A stretch of 64,000 nt of DNA from Terrisporobacter petrolearius (GTDB lineage: Bacteria > Bacillota > Clostridia > Peptostreptococcales > Peptostreptococcaceae). Location of the stretch: the NCBI RefSeq assembly GCF_032598785.1, contig NZ_CP102984.1. One strand, given 5' to 3'. This document shows positions 43,072 through 51,780 of this stretch, in pieces (the first letter of the stretch is position 1; each line of letters starts with the position of its first letter). Made by a program: the position numbers and the translations under genes. A model generated the notes under the pieces. It was not told where the DNA came from. It searched no databases and was given only the letters and a program-made list of their open reading frames with translations.

Positions 43072-43872
43072 ATGAAGTATGAAAAATGGGATGAAGTATT
43101 AGCTCCTTACGAACATGCGGTTGAAGAACTAAAAATAAAATTTAAAAATATAAGAAAAGAGTTTCTTACAAAGGGTGAGTATTCTCCTATAGAATTTGTT
43201 ACAGGTAGGACAAAAAAAATATCATCCATAATATCTAAAGCCAACAGATTAGAAGCTGAAGATATTGAAAGAGAAATTGAAGATATAGCTGGGATAAGAA
43301 TTATGTGTCAGTTTGTAGAAGACATATATACTTTAGTAGATTTGATAAAATCAAGAACTGACATGACTGTAGTATACGAAAAAGATTATATTACTAACTT
43401 TAAAGATAGTGGATATAGAAGTTATCATGTTATAATTAATTATCCGATTAACTCTATAGCAGGGTATAAAGAAATATTATGCGAGATTCAAATAAGAACG
43501 TTAGCCATGAACTTTTGGGCAACTATAGAGCATTCTTTAAAATATAAATATGAACATTACATACCGGAAGATGTAGCCAATAGACTTAGAAGAGCTGCAG
43601 ATGCTGCATTTTTATTAGACCAAGAAATGAGCGAAATTCGAGAAGAAATAATGAAAGCTCAAGTTATGTATCAAGCAAAGTCACTTACAATTAGAGAAGT
43701 TTTAGGAAAGATACAAGAGCTATATGATTTAGGGGAAATTAGTAGAGCTATAAACTATCAAAGAAGGCTTGATAGAATAGATAGTCAAAGAGATATTAAA
43801 GAAATTGTAGCATTGAAAGAAGAAATAGGAGAAATACTACAGTATTATAAAAATAAAAAAAGAAATGATTAG
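43072..43872 (+). CDS. Small alarmone synthetase (RelQ-type GTP pyrophosphokinase)
   Basis: A 266-residue single-domain RelA/SpoT synthetase without hydrolase, TGS or ACT domains. It shows the SYNTH signatures GRTKKISSIISKA, DIAGIRIMC, DSGYRSYHVIINYP and EIQIRTLAMNFWATIEHSLKYK. It makes (p)ppGpp-type alarmones from ATP and guanine nucleotides; the C. difficile enzymes are reported to favour pGpp. ATG 43072 is preferred over GTG 43063, which overlaps the ribosome binding site. Confidence 0.92.
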   Translation: MKYEKWDEVLAPYEHAVEELKIKFKNIRKEFLTKGEYSPIEFVTGRTKKISSIISKANRLEAEDIEREIEDIAGIRIMCQFVEDIYTLVDLIKSRTDMTVVYEKDYITNFKDSGYRSYHVIINYPINSIAGYKEILCEIQIRTLAMNFWATIEHSLKYKYEHYIPEDVANRLRRAADAAFLLDQEMSEIREEIMKAQVMYQAKSLTIREVLGKIQELYDLGEISRAINYQRRLDRIDSQRDIKEIVALKEEIGEILQYYKNKKRND

Positions 43873-43875
43873 TGG

Positions 43876-43907
43876 GGGCTGTCTTAATTAATTTAAGGCA
43901 GCTTTTT
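43876..43907 (+). terminator. Intrinsic terminator after the alarmone synthetase
   Basis: GCTGTCTTAA pairs with TTAAGGCAGC (one wobble pair) and is followed by T5. Confidence 0.75.
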
Positions 43908-43928
43908 AAAATAAGGAAGGATGAAAGT

Positions 43929-44621
43929 ATGAGTTTATATGCAATAGGTGATCTACATTTCTCCACATCGGTAAATAAACCTATGGATATATTTGGAGAT
44001 AACTGGGACAATCACCAAAATAAAATAATAGACAATTGGAAAGAAATTATAAAAGAAGACGACACAGTACTAGTATTAGGGGATACTTCTTGGGCTATGA
44101 ATATGGAAGAGGCAAAGGAAGATTTAGATATAATTGATAATTTACCAGGTAAGAAAATTTTTATCAAAGGAAATCACGATTTTTGGTGGTCATCACTAAG
44201 TAAATTAAAATCAGCTTATAAAAAAATTACTTTTTTACAAAATAGTTATTACAAATACGAAAATATTGGAATTTGTGGTACTAGGGGATGGCTTTGCCCC
44301 AATGAAGTGAAATTTGATGACAATGATGAAAAAATATATAAAAGAGAACAACTAAGATTGAAAATGTCCTTAGAAGCAGCTATAAAAGATGGTTGTGAAG
44401 AGTTAATAGTTATAACTCATTATCCACCGACTAATGACAAACTAGAAGAATCAGAGTTCACAAAGATTTTTGAAGAGTACAGGGTTAAAAAAGTTGTATA
44501 TGGTCACCTTCATGGAACAGAGTCCTTTGAAATGGGTCTAAAAGGAGAAAGAAATAATGTGGAGTATATATTGGCTTCAAGTGATTATATAGATTTTAAA
44601 CCAATAAAAATAATGGAGTAA
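43929..44621 (+). CDS. Calcineurin-like metallophosphoesterase
   Basis: A 230-residue phosphoesterase with the two-metal motifs GDLHFS, GDTSW, GNHDFWW, ITHYPP and GHLHG in the usual order. It belongs to the predicted phosphohydrolases common in clostridia; substrate unknown. The start is ATG 43929, eight bases after AAGGAAGG; the longer open frame upstream runs through the terminator and is not used. Confidence 0.9.
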   Translation: MSLYAIGDLHFSTSVNKPMDIFGDNWDNHQNKIIDNWKEIIKEDDTVLVLGDTSWAMNMEEAKEDLDIIDNLPGKKIFIKGNHDFWWSSLSKLKSAYKKITFLQNSYYKYENIGICGTRGWLCPNEVKFDDNDEKIYKREQLRLKMSLEAAIKDGCEELIVITHYPPTNDKLEESEFTKIFEEYRVKKVVYGHLHGTESFEMGLKGERNNVEYILASSDYIDFKPIKIME

Positions 44622-44721
44622 GAAATTAGAAAAATGTAAATACTATAAAACATAATGTCAAGAAATAAATTAAGTGGTTAATATTGGCAATTTTACTTAA
44701 TTTAAAAAGGAGTGTTAATAA

Positions 44722-45414
44722 ATGAGATGGATATTAGTATTCATACTTTTATATCTTATACCACTTACAGTGCTATTTAAAAATTATAAAAGTTTTAAAA
44801 GAGCCTGTATTTATGGAAGTATTTATATTGTTTTATCGACAACAATGGTAATCACAAATATATATTTAAGTGGTCTTAGGGTTTTAGAAGATACTTTAGA
44901 CTTTGAAGATGACTTAGTGTTAGAAACTTATTTAGATCAACATAATATACAAACTATTTATAATAAACAAGATATAAAAAAATCAGATTTGCAAAAAATA
45001 GACGAATTTAAGAAAGATATTTATTCAATTGAAAGAATTGCTTTAATACCTATGAGAGAATGTCTTCCTTACACTAATAATTTGCAAAAAGGGTTGGAGA
45101 ATTTAACACAAATAAAAGACGATGTGGTTTATGCAAAAGAAATGTGTGAAGATGTGGTAGAAATATACGATAATATGAAAGTACCAACCTTATCTAAAGA
45201 TGAATATACTCAAATTTTAGACAGAGCAAAAGTAAATGTTAGAAAAACTTATGAACTAAGAACTTTAGCAATGGAAAGCTCATCAAACTTAATAGACACA
45301 AAAAACCCTATTTATATCAATAAGATAACTGAGTATCTAAAGTTATCAGATAAGGAAATTACAAGTTTTAAAAATAAGATTAATGAATTAAAAGAAACAA
45401 TTAAAGAAGAGTAA
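44722..45414 (+). CDS. Membrane protein with long helical domain, unknown function
   Basis: A 230-residue protein with two N-terminal membrane helices (about 2-19 and 28-49) and a mostly helical, coiled-coil-like remainder rich in Asp, Glu and Lys. No signature recognised. A strong terminator follows, so it is a single-gene unit. The ATG follows AAAGGAG. Confidence 0.78.
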   Translation: MRWILVFILLYLIPLTVLFKNYKSFKRACIYGSIYIVLSTTMVITNIYLSGLRVLEDTLDFEDDLVLETYLDQHNIQTIYNKQDIKKSDLQKIDEFKKDIYSIERIALIPMRECLPYTNNLQKGLENLTQIKDDVVYAKEMCEDVVEIYDNMKVPTLSKDEYTQILDRAKVNVRKTYELRTLAMESSSNLIDTKNPIYINKITEYLKLSDKEITSFKNKINELKETIKEE

Positions 45415-45415
45415 T

Positions 45416-45457
45416 TAAAAAACCTATGGTTATTTATATATAATCATAGGTTTTTTG
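45416..45457 (+). terminator. Intrinsic terminator
   Basis: AAAAACCTATG pairs with CATAGGTTTTT with a 16-base loop and a T6 tail. Confidence 0.87.
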
Positions 45458-45860
45458 TAAAATAACACATTAAATGTATTAAATAATATAGTAGCAATGT
45501 ATATTTGATTAATAGTATTTAATTTTTACGCAGAATAAGATAGTTATTACTGTCCTTTTGATTTATACTTATTTATATGATATAATTATTTTTTCATAAA
45601 TATAGGATTATTTGCTAACATATAAATAGATATGTTAGAGAGTAATGATAAAATAGATAAGGTAAAATGGTTAAAAATATTATGTGCTTGTAAAAACTAA
45701 TTTTTAAAATAACTTACAGTTAATTTAAGAATGGGTAATGGTATAATTATAATAAAGACATAAAATATGACAATAGAGCTAAGATTAAAAATTGGGACAT
45801 CTAAAAGATAATTAATAGTATGTAATCAAGTTTTAATTATTAGAAAAGGAGGCGAAGATT
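45458..45860. other. AT-rich intergenic region with an inverted repeat
   Basis: About 400 bases without an ORF. A perfect 9-bp inverted repeat (CTAACATAT at 45615-45623, ATATGTTAG at 45630-45638, 6-base spacer) could be an operator or a small hairpin. TATAAT-like sequences occur near 45742 without a good -35. Confidence 0.45.
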
Positions 45861-46346
45861 ATGATACAACTTAAATTAAAGAATAAAAAAGGTAAGTTTA
45901 ATGTTAATAGTAGGGAAGTTAAAGACATATTAGAAATCAGACAAGATATAGATTTTGTACAGGATATATCAAATACTATAAATGAAAAAGGTATAATGGT
46001 ATTTGACTGTAAGCTTGCTGAAAGTATATTTTCAAAAGAGTTAGCAAAACAACTTATTGAAGAATCTGCTGGTGAAATAGATGAATCATTTTTCGAATTA
46101 TTCTTTGAAGATGTCAGAGCCTTCCTAAAAGATACTACTGATGAAATTGAGGCGGAACTGCAAGAAATATATCTAGTAGATAATATAAGATGCTGTTGTG
46201 ATATTTACAGCATTAACGATGAATTTACAGACTTTAAGTTTGTATTTGTTGTCAGCTTTAAAGAAACAACTATTGCTGTTTTAGAGAATTTGGCTAAAAT
46301 TATTTCAAAAAGACAATTAGCAGGGGCATCTAAATACTACTGTTAA
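45861..46346 (+). CDS. Protein of unknown function, 161 residues
   Basis: A soluble acidic protein with a strong AAAGGAGG ribosome binding site. It ends in a cysteine (SKYYC) and contains a CCC triplet (IRCCCDIYSI). No family recognised and no membrane segment. It lies directly upstream of the molybdenum/tungsten region but is separated from it by its own promoter region. Confidence 0.72.
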   Translation: MIQLKLKNKKGKFNVNSREVKDILEIRQDIDFVQDISNTINEKGIMVFDCKLAESIFSKELAKQLIEESAGEIDESFFELFFEDVRAFLKDTTDEIEAELQEIYLVDNIRCCCDIYSINDEFTDFKFVFVVSFKETTIAVLENLAKIISKRQLAGASKYYC

Positions 46347-46405
46347 TATAAATGATAGTTTTTATCTAATATTTTAGATTATTTTTACAAACTTAAATTA
46401 TTAAA

Positions 46406-46434
46406 TTGACAATGAAAATTGTAATAATTACAAT
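46406..46434 (+). promoter_or_regulatory. Sigma-A promoter overlapped by a Fur-family-like operator
   Basis: TTGACA, 17 bases, TACAAT. A perfect palindrome ATTGTAATAATTACAAT (46418-46434) covers the -10 and has the 7-1-7 form (TTGTAAT-A-ATTACAA) of Fur, PerR and Zur boxes. It should let a metal-responsive repressor block the promoter of the first gene of the island. Confidence 0.6.
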
Positions 46435-46492
46435 TTATTTAGAAAGATTATTTTAACAAGAACCTAAAAGACACTTTTAGAAAAGTAAAATT

Positions 46493-46568
46493 TAGACAGA
46501 TTATAAATATTCTATATATTCTGCTTAGTATATATAAAATATGAATTAACAATCTGTCTTTTTTTATA
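46493..46568 (+). terminator. Leader terminator or attenuator upstream of the molybdopterin-binding gene
   Basis: AGACAGATT pairs with AATCTGTCT across about 58 bases and is followed by T6. It lies between the promoter and the gene, so it should attenuate. The enclosed AT-rich loop could hold alternative structure. Confidence 0.6.
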
Positions 46569-46624
46569 CGTAAAAATAGGAATTAACAGAGGGGTTATAA
46601 ATTTATAGAGGGGAATGAGAATTA

Positions 46625-47659
46625 ATGAAGGAGATAAACACTAAAGATGCTGTAGGCCATGTTTTATGCCATGATATAACTCAAATAGTTAAGGATAAGG
46701 TAAAGGGAGTCGCTTTTAAAAAAGGACATGTGGTAAAAGAAGAGGATATAGACACTTTATTATCTTTAGGTAAAGATCATTTATATGTTTGGGAGAAGAA
46801 AGAGGGAATGCTTCATGAGAATGAGGCAGCAATTATATTAAAAGATATATGCAAAAATGAATATATGGAAGAATCAGATGTAAAAGAAGGAAAAATAGAA
46901 CTTTCTGCAAGTATAGATGGTTTGTTTAAAATAAATGTTGATAAACTTAGAGAAGTAAATGCTCTTGGTGAAATGATGATAGCAACAAGACATCAAAATT
47001 TTCCTGTTAAAAAAGGAGATAAATTAGCTGGAACAAGAATAATACCATTAATAATAGAAGAAGAAAAAATGAAAAAAGCAAAAGAATTATGCTGTGATGG
47101 ACCTATACTTAGTATTAAGCCTTTTGTACATAAAAAAGTTGGAATTGTAACGACAGGTAATGAGGTATTTTATGGGAGAATAAAAGATACTTTTGGACCT
47201 GTAATAGCTGAAAAGGTAGAAGAGTTTGATGTGGAAGTACTTGGACAAGCTATTGTGAATGATGATCCTAAAAATATAACAAATGCAATTTTAGAATTTA
47301 TTGAAAAAGGTGCAGATATGGTTTTATGTACAGGAGGAATGAGTGTTGATCCTGATGATAAAACACCTAAAGCAATAAAAGACACAGGTGCAGATATTAT
47401 TAGTTATGGGGCACCAGTGCTACCAGGGGCAATGATGTTAGTGTCCTATTATAAAAATGTTGATAAATTAATACCGATTATTGGCCTTCCAGGATGCGTT
47501 ATGTATGCAAAAAGAACTATATTTGATTTAATTTTGCCTCGTATTATGGCAGATGAAATAATTACTAAGAATGACTTAAGCAGATTAGGTATAGGTGGTT
47601 TATGTTTAAATTGTGATGTTTGCAACTATCCAAATTGTGGATTCGGTAAAGGAATATAG
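46625..47659 (+). CDS. Molybdopterin-binding protein with C-terminal Cys cluster
   Basis: A 344-residue protein. The C-terminal half is a MoCF/MogA-like molybdopterin-binding domain (GIVTTGNEVFYGRIKDTFGP, VLCTGGMSVDPDDKTP, LPGAMMLV, IIGLPGCVMYAKRTIFDLILPR). The N-terminal part is not that of MoeA. The last residues carry Cys327, Cys330, Cys333 and Cys338 (CxxCxxCx4C), able to bind an iron-sulfur cluster or zinc. It probably handles the pyranopterin cofactor in a redox- or metal-dependent way; the exact step is unknown. Its promoter carries a Fur-like palindrome and its leader a terminator. Confidence 0.85.
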   Translation: MKEINTKDAVGHVLCHDITQIVKDKVKGVAFKKGHVVKEEDIDTLLSLGKDHLYVWEKKEGMLHENEAAIILKDICKNEYMEESDVKEGKIELSASIDGLFKINVDKLREVNALGEMMIATRHQNFPVKKGDKLAGTRIIPLIIEEEKMKKAKELCCDGPILSIKPFVHKKVGIVTTGNEVFYGRIKDTFGPVIAEKVEEFDVEVLGQAIVNDDPKNITNAILEFIEKGADMVLCTGGMSVDPDDKTPKAIKDTGADIISYGAPVLPGAMMLVSYYKNVDKLIPIIGLPGCVMYAKRTIFDLILPRIMADEIITKNDLSRLGIGGLCLNCDVCNYPNCGFGKGI

Positions 47660-47690
47660 AAATTTATAATAGAAATATAGAGGTGATACT

Positions 47691-48290
47691 GTGAACATAG
47701 GGGCCTTAATACTTATGGGTGGACAAAATACACGTATGGGAGGTAATATAAAAGGACTTTTAAAAATAGATGAGGAAACATTTTTAGAACGAATAGTAAG
47801 TGTCCTAGACGATTTTTCTACTATATATTTATCAGTTAACAAAAGATTTTCTTCAGAAGAAATTAAAAAATATGAAGAAATGGGATTATCAGTCATAGTA
47901 GATACTTATGATGATATTGGTCCTATAGGAGGAATGTATTCATCTCTTAAAAAATGCAAAGAAGATTATTTATTTATAACAGCATGTGATATGCCATTTA
48001 TAAATAAGGATTTAATAAATGAATTACGGTTAAATATGAGAAAAAATGTAGATATTGTACTTTTTTCTAAGGATAGATTATTATACCCTTTAGGAGCTAT
48101 ATATTCAAAAAATGTTATTCATTTTATGGAGGAACTGATAAATAGCAAGGAGTATAAACCTTTAAAATTAATTCGTAATAGTAATTTTGTTGAGATACCA
48201 TTAGAAAATACAAACCTATCAGATGATGTTTTTAAAAATATTAATACACCAGAGGAATATGACCAGTTAATTAGATATTATAATAAATAA
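47691..48290 (+). CDS. mobA: Molybdenum cofactor guanylyltransferase
   Basis: MobA adds GMP to the molybdenum cofactor to give the guanine dinucleotide form used by formate dehydrogenases. The 199-residue protein has the nucleotide-binding signature LILMGGQNTRMGG, GPIGGMYSSL and TACDMPF with the metal-binding aspartate. GTG 47691 follows GAGGTG. AOR uses the mononucleotide bis-pterin, so MobA suggests a further enzyme such as formate dehydrogenase, in line with fdhD and the formate transporter gene at the other end of the island. Confidence 0.92.
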   Translation: MNIGALILMGGQNTRMGGNIKGLLKIDEETFLERIVSVLDDFSTIYLSVNKRFSSEEIKKYEEMGLSVIVDTYDDIGPIGGMYSSLKKCKEDYLFITACDMPFINKDLINELRLNMRKNVDIVLFSKDRLLYPLGAIYSKNVIHFMEELINSKEYKPLKLIRNSNFVEIPLENTNLSDDVFKNINTPEEYDQLIRYYNK

Positions 48291-48301
48291 AATTTAATAT
48301 T

Positions 48302-48409
48302 CTCAAGCTAACACATCTAAGGATAACAATCTATGATATCTAGCCAGGTAAATTATATTTATCTCGGGTTAGTATGGAAACATGCTAGCCTTCCATTGTT
48401 TGAAAAGAG
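48302..48409 (+). ncRNA. Moco/Tuco-like riboswitch upstream of moeA
   Basis: The region begins CTC and closes with GAG, contains CTAAGGATAAC, CTATG and AGCCAGG, and has a 10-bp hairpin (48367-48376 with 48381-48390) capped by a GAAA tetraloop; the Moco RNA family is known for a GNRA tetraloop and receptor. The same elements in the same order occur upstream of aor (52388-52485). A terminator follows. Family assignment is from these features and gene context, not from a covariance search. Confidence 0.68.
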
Positions 48410-48454
48410 AATTTATTTTTAGTTAAGGATATATTTATAGCTTTAGCTCTGTTT

Positions 48455-48497
48455 AACTATGTTTTCTTTTTAATAACAAGAGGACATAGTTTTTTTA
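48455..48497 (+). terminator. Expression-platform terminator before moeA
   Basis: AACTATGT pairs with ACATAGTT, with a T7 tail, about 90 bases upstream of moeA. Confidence 0.8.
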
Positions 48498-48587
48498 GTT
48501 GTATAAAAATCTTTAAACATAATGTGTTGTATTATAAGTTATAAGTAAATTATATAAATTTTAATTTGTATCAGAAGGAGATTATCT

Positions 48588-49793
48588 ATGGAAAATATTG
48601 AGTTAGAGTTTGCTTTGCAAGTTATAGAAGAGTCAGTAAATCAAATAAATAATACAGAGTTAATAAAGATAGAAGAATGTAGAGAGAGGATAATAGGAGA
48701 AGATATTTATGCTCCCATAAATCAACCACCTTTTAATAGGTCACCTCTTGATGGATATGCACTGAGGTCAGAGGATACTGTAGGTGCAAGCAAAAAAAAT
48801 CCTATTAAATTACGTGTTGTAGATGAGATTTTTGCTGGAGAAAATATAAATACTGAAATACAAAAAAAAGAAGCAATTAGAATAATGACAGGTGCAGAAA
48901 TTCCAGAAGGAGCAGATTGTGTAATTAGACAAGAGAATACTAATTACAGTATGGAAGAAGTGGAAATTTATGATGAACTAAAAAAATATGAAAATTATTG
49001 TTTTGCTGGTGAGGATGTAAAAAAGGGAAGCAAGTTAATTTCTAAAGGTGAAAAATTAACATACATACATATTGGTCTACTAGCTACTATGGGAATTACA
49101 GAAGTATTAGTAAAAAGAAAACCTAGAATAGGAATAATCAGCACCGGAGATGAAATTATTAGCTCAGGGAAACCATTATTTAAAGGTAAAATTTATGATA
49201 GTAATAGAATAACTATTTCGATGAGACTTATGGACTTTGGATGTGAAATAGTTAGTTCTAAAATTATAGAAGATGAAGTCTGTCAGGTAAGTAAAGAAAT
49301 AAATAATTTGATAGATAAAGTAGATGTGATAATAACTACAGGAGGCGTATCTGTTGGTAAAAAGGATATAATGCATGAAGTTATAAAGAAAATAAATGCC
49401 GAAAGGTTGTTTTGGAGAGTAAGAATGAAACCAGGAACACCTGCAATATATTCTATTTACAAAAATAAACCAATACTTTCTTTGTCAGGAAATCCTTTTG
49501 CAGCCATAGCTACTTTCGAAATAATGGGAAAAGAACTAATATATAAATTAAGTGGAGATGAAGATTTAAAGCAGATAAGGATAAAATCTATTATGAAAGA
49601 TAATTTTTTAAAAGAAAGTAAAGGAAGGAGAATTGTAAGAGGGATTTATAAAAATAATAAAGTATGTCTTCCCAAAGGTGGACATTCTCCGGGTATGATG
49701 GCTTCTATGTTAGGATGTAACTGTTTAATAGATATAGAACCTGGAACGAAACAACTTCTAAAAGGAGATGAAGTAGATATTATACTTATATAG
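48588..49793 (+). CDS. moeA: Molybdopterin molybdenumtransferase MoeA (copy 1)
   Basis: MoeA inserts molybdate or tungstate into adenylated molybdopterin. The 401-residue protein has the typical N-terminal PPFNRSPLDGYALR motif, MTGAEIPEGADCVIRQE, the MoCF domain (GIISTGDEI, ITTGGVSVGKKD, MKPGTPA) and the C-terminal beta-barrel domain IV. It is regulated by the riboswitch-like leader upstream and heads a run moeA-mobB-moaA-MOSC-moaB. Two further MoeA paralogues lie at 59374 and 60614, suggesting separate metal or target specificity. Confidence 0.94.
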   Translation: MENIELEFALQVIEESVNQINNTELIKIEECRERIIGEDIYAPINQPPFNRSPLDGYALRSEDTVGASKKNPIKLRVVDEIFAGENINTEIQKKEAIRIMTGAEIPEGADCVIRQENTNYSMEEVEIYDELKKYENYCFAGEDVKKGSKLISKGEKLTYIHIGLLATMGITEVLVKRKPRIGIISTGDEIISSGKPLFKGKIYDSNRITISMRLMDFGCEIVSSKIIEDEVCQVSKEINNLIDKVDVIITTGGVSVGKKDIMHEVIKKINAERLFWRVRMKPGTPAIYSIYKNKPILSLSGNPFAAIATFEIMGKELIYKLSGDEDLKQIRIKSIMKDNFLKESKGRRIVRGIYKNNKVCLPKGGHSPGMMASMLGCNCLIDIEPGTKQLLKGDEVDIILI

Positions 49794-49804
49794 GAGAGGC
49801 TAAT

Positions 49805-50305
49805 ATGACTAATAAACCATTTTTAATTGCTATTTGCGGATGTAAAAATTCTGGTAAAACTACATTAATTACGCAGCTTATACCGAAGTTCTGTGATAAA
49901 GGTTATAAGGTTGCAACAATTAAGCATGATGGACATGATTTTCAAGGAGATGAAGTTGGAACAGATACATATAAACACAAAAAGGCTGGAGCGTTTGGTA
50001 CTGCTATATTTTCAAATAATAGATTTATGGTAATAAAGGAAGAAAAATCTGTAGAGGAAACTTTTTTTATCAAGATGTTTCCAGAAGCGGACATTATATT
50101 TTTAGAAGGATTTAAATCTTCTAACTATCCTAAATTAGAAATTGTAAGAAAATATAATTCAAATAAACCTGTATGTAATGAGAAAAACTTAATAGGAATA
50201 TTATCAGATTTAAATGTTATAGATGGAAATTATAACTTAATAGATCTAAATAATATAGATTTAATAACTGAAAAAATATTAGACTATATGAATAACTATG
50301 GGTAG
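49805..50305 (+). CDS. mobB: Molybdopterin-guanine dinucleotide biosynthesis adaptor protein
   Basis: A 166-residue GTP-binding P-loop protein (GCKNSGKTTL) that assists MobA in forming the guanine dinucleotide cofactor. The segments VATIKHDGHDF and FLEGFK are typical of MobB. It begins 11 bases after moeA and is probably cotranscribed with it. Confidence 0.92.
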   Translation: MTNKPFLIAICGCKNSGKTTLITQLIPKFCDKGYKVATIKHDGHDFQGDEVGTDTYKHKKAGAFGTAIFSNNRFMVIKEEKSVEETFFIKMFPEADIIFLEGFKSSNYPKLEIVRKYNSNKPVCNEKNLIGILSDLNVIDGNYNLIDLNNIDLITEKILDYMNNYG

Positions 50306-50353
50306 TAAATGAATTTATAAATAAATATTTTAATCTATAAATGGGGGATGTTT

Positions 50354-51331
50354 ATGATAGATAAACTAAATAGAAAAATAGAATATATGAGAATATCAGT
50401 AACAGACAGATGTAATCTTAGGTGTGTTTATTGTATGCCAGAAGAAGGGATAGAAAATATTTCTCATGAAGAAATTTTATCATATGATGAAATTATTAGA
50501 ATTTGTAAATGTATTGCAAATTTAGGGATTAAAAAGATTAAAATTACGGGAGGAGAACCTTTAGTAAGAAAAGATATAATTAATTTAATTAAAGAAATAA
50601 AGAAAATAGATGGAATCGATGAAGTTACTATAACTACAAATGGTGTACTATTATACGAAATGGCAGATCAATTGTATGAAGCAGGAATAGATGCGGTTAA
50701 TGTAAGTTTGGATACTTTAAATAGAGATAAATTTTTTAAGATAACAAGACGTGATAAGTATGAAAATGTATTTATGGCCATAAACAAGCTTATTGGCCTA
50801 GGTATAAGGGTAAAAATAAATTGTTTAGCTATAAAAGAACATAACTTAGATGAGATAGTTAAAATTGCAGAGTACTCTAAAAATGACAATATAGACGTAA
50901 GGTTTATTGAACTAATGCCCATAGGTTATGGTAAAAGCTATACAGGAATATCAAATGAAATAATATTAGGTCTGTTGGAAGATAAATATGGTTCATTTAA
51001 AAAAGTAAAAGAGAAGAGAGGAAATGGTCCAGCAATATATTATAAAAATGATGAATTTAAAGGATACATAGGTTTAATTAGTGCTATTAGCAATGAATTT
51101 TGCGAAACTTGTAATAGAGTAAGGCTTACAGCTAATGGATTTTTAAAATTATGCTTGCATTATAATAAAGGTATAGATTTAAAAGCACCAATAAGAAGTG
51201 ATATTACAGATAAAGAGTTGGAAAACATGATATATCATGCCATAAGAAATAAGCCATTAGGACATAACTTTTATCATGATAGCAATTTAGAAAATATAGA
51301 TAATAAAAATATGGTACAAATTGGGGGATAA
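50354..51331 (+). CDS. moaA: GTP 3',8-cyclase (radical SAM)
   Basis: MoaA starts cofactor synthesis by converting GTP to 3',8-cyclo-GTP. The protein (about 325 residues) has the radical SAM cluster motif CNLRCVYC, the SAM-binding TGGEPL and the C-terminal second cluster (CETCNRVRLTANGFLKLC). It ends with an unusual tail (NKNMVQIGG) in place of the canonical arginine-containing GG end but still closes with two glycines. ATG 50354 is chosen, six bases after GGGGG. The partner moaC is not found in the window. Confidence 0.95.
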   Translation: MIDKLNRKIEYMRISVTDRCNLRCVYCMPEEGIENISHEEILSYDEIIRICKCIANLGIKKIKITGGEPLVRKDIINLIKEIKKIDGIDEVTITTNGVLLYEMADQLYEAGIDAVNVSLDTLNRDKFFKITRRDKYENVFMAINKLIGLGIRVKINCLAIKEHNLDEIVKIAEYSKNDNIDVRFIELMPIGYGKSYTGISNEIILGLLEDKYGSFKKVKEKRGNGPAIYYKNDEFKGYIGLISAISNEFCETCNRVRLTANGFLKLCLHYNKGIDLKAPIRSDITDKELENMIYHAIRNKPLGHNFYHDSNLENIDNKNMVQIGG

Positions 51332-51344
51332 GGAGAGATTAACA

Positions 51345-51779
51345 ATGGGAAAAATTATTGCTGTATGTTTGAGTGAAAAAAAAGGAGTACAAAAGAAGAG
51401 TGTAGATGAAGGAATATTCATTGAAGATTTTGGATTACAAGATGATGCTCATGCTGGAAAATGGCATAGACAAGTAAGTTTATTATCGTATGAAAAGGTT
51501 GTGGCATTTAATGCACTAGGTGCTGGTGTAGAGTCAGGAGCTTTTGGAGAAAACTTAGTCGTGGAAGGGTATGATCTTAAGAATATTCCAGTTGGAACAA
51601 TATTTAAATGTAATGACGTAGTTTTAGAAATTACTCAGATAGGTAAGAAATGTCACAATGGATGTGAGATATTTAAGAAAATGGGCGACTGCATAATGCC
51701 AAGAGAAGGTATATTTGCAAGAGTTTTGCATGGCGGAACAATAAAACCAGGCGATGAAATTGTAATTAAGGGAGAATAA
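51345..51779 (+). CDS. MOSC-domain protein
   Basis: A 144-residue stand-alone MOSC domain, the fold of the molybdenum cofactor sulfurase C-terminal domain. It has the conserved GLQDDAHAGKWHRQVSLLS, GAFGENLVVEGYDL and the cysteine region ITQIGKKCHNGCEIF. These proteins bind the cofactor and may transfer sulfur or carry it. ATG 51345 after AGGAGAG is chosen; the open frame upstream overlaps moaA. moaB follows after one base. Confidence 0.9.
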   Translation: MGKIIAVCLSEKKGVQKKSVDEGIFIEDFGLQDDAHAGKWHRQVSLLSYEKVVAFNALGAGVESGAFGENLVVEGYDLKNIPVGTIFKCNDVVLEITQIGKKCHNGCEIFKKMGDCIMPREGIFARVLHGGTIKPGDEIVIKGE

Positions 51780-51780
51780 T

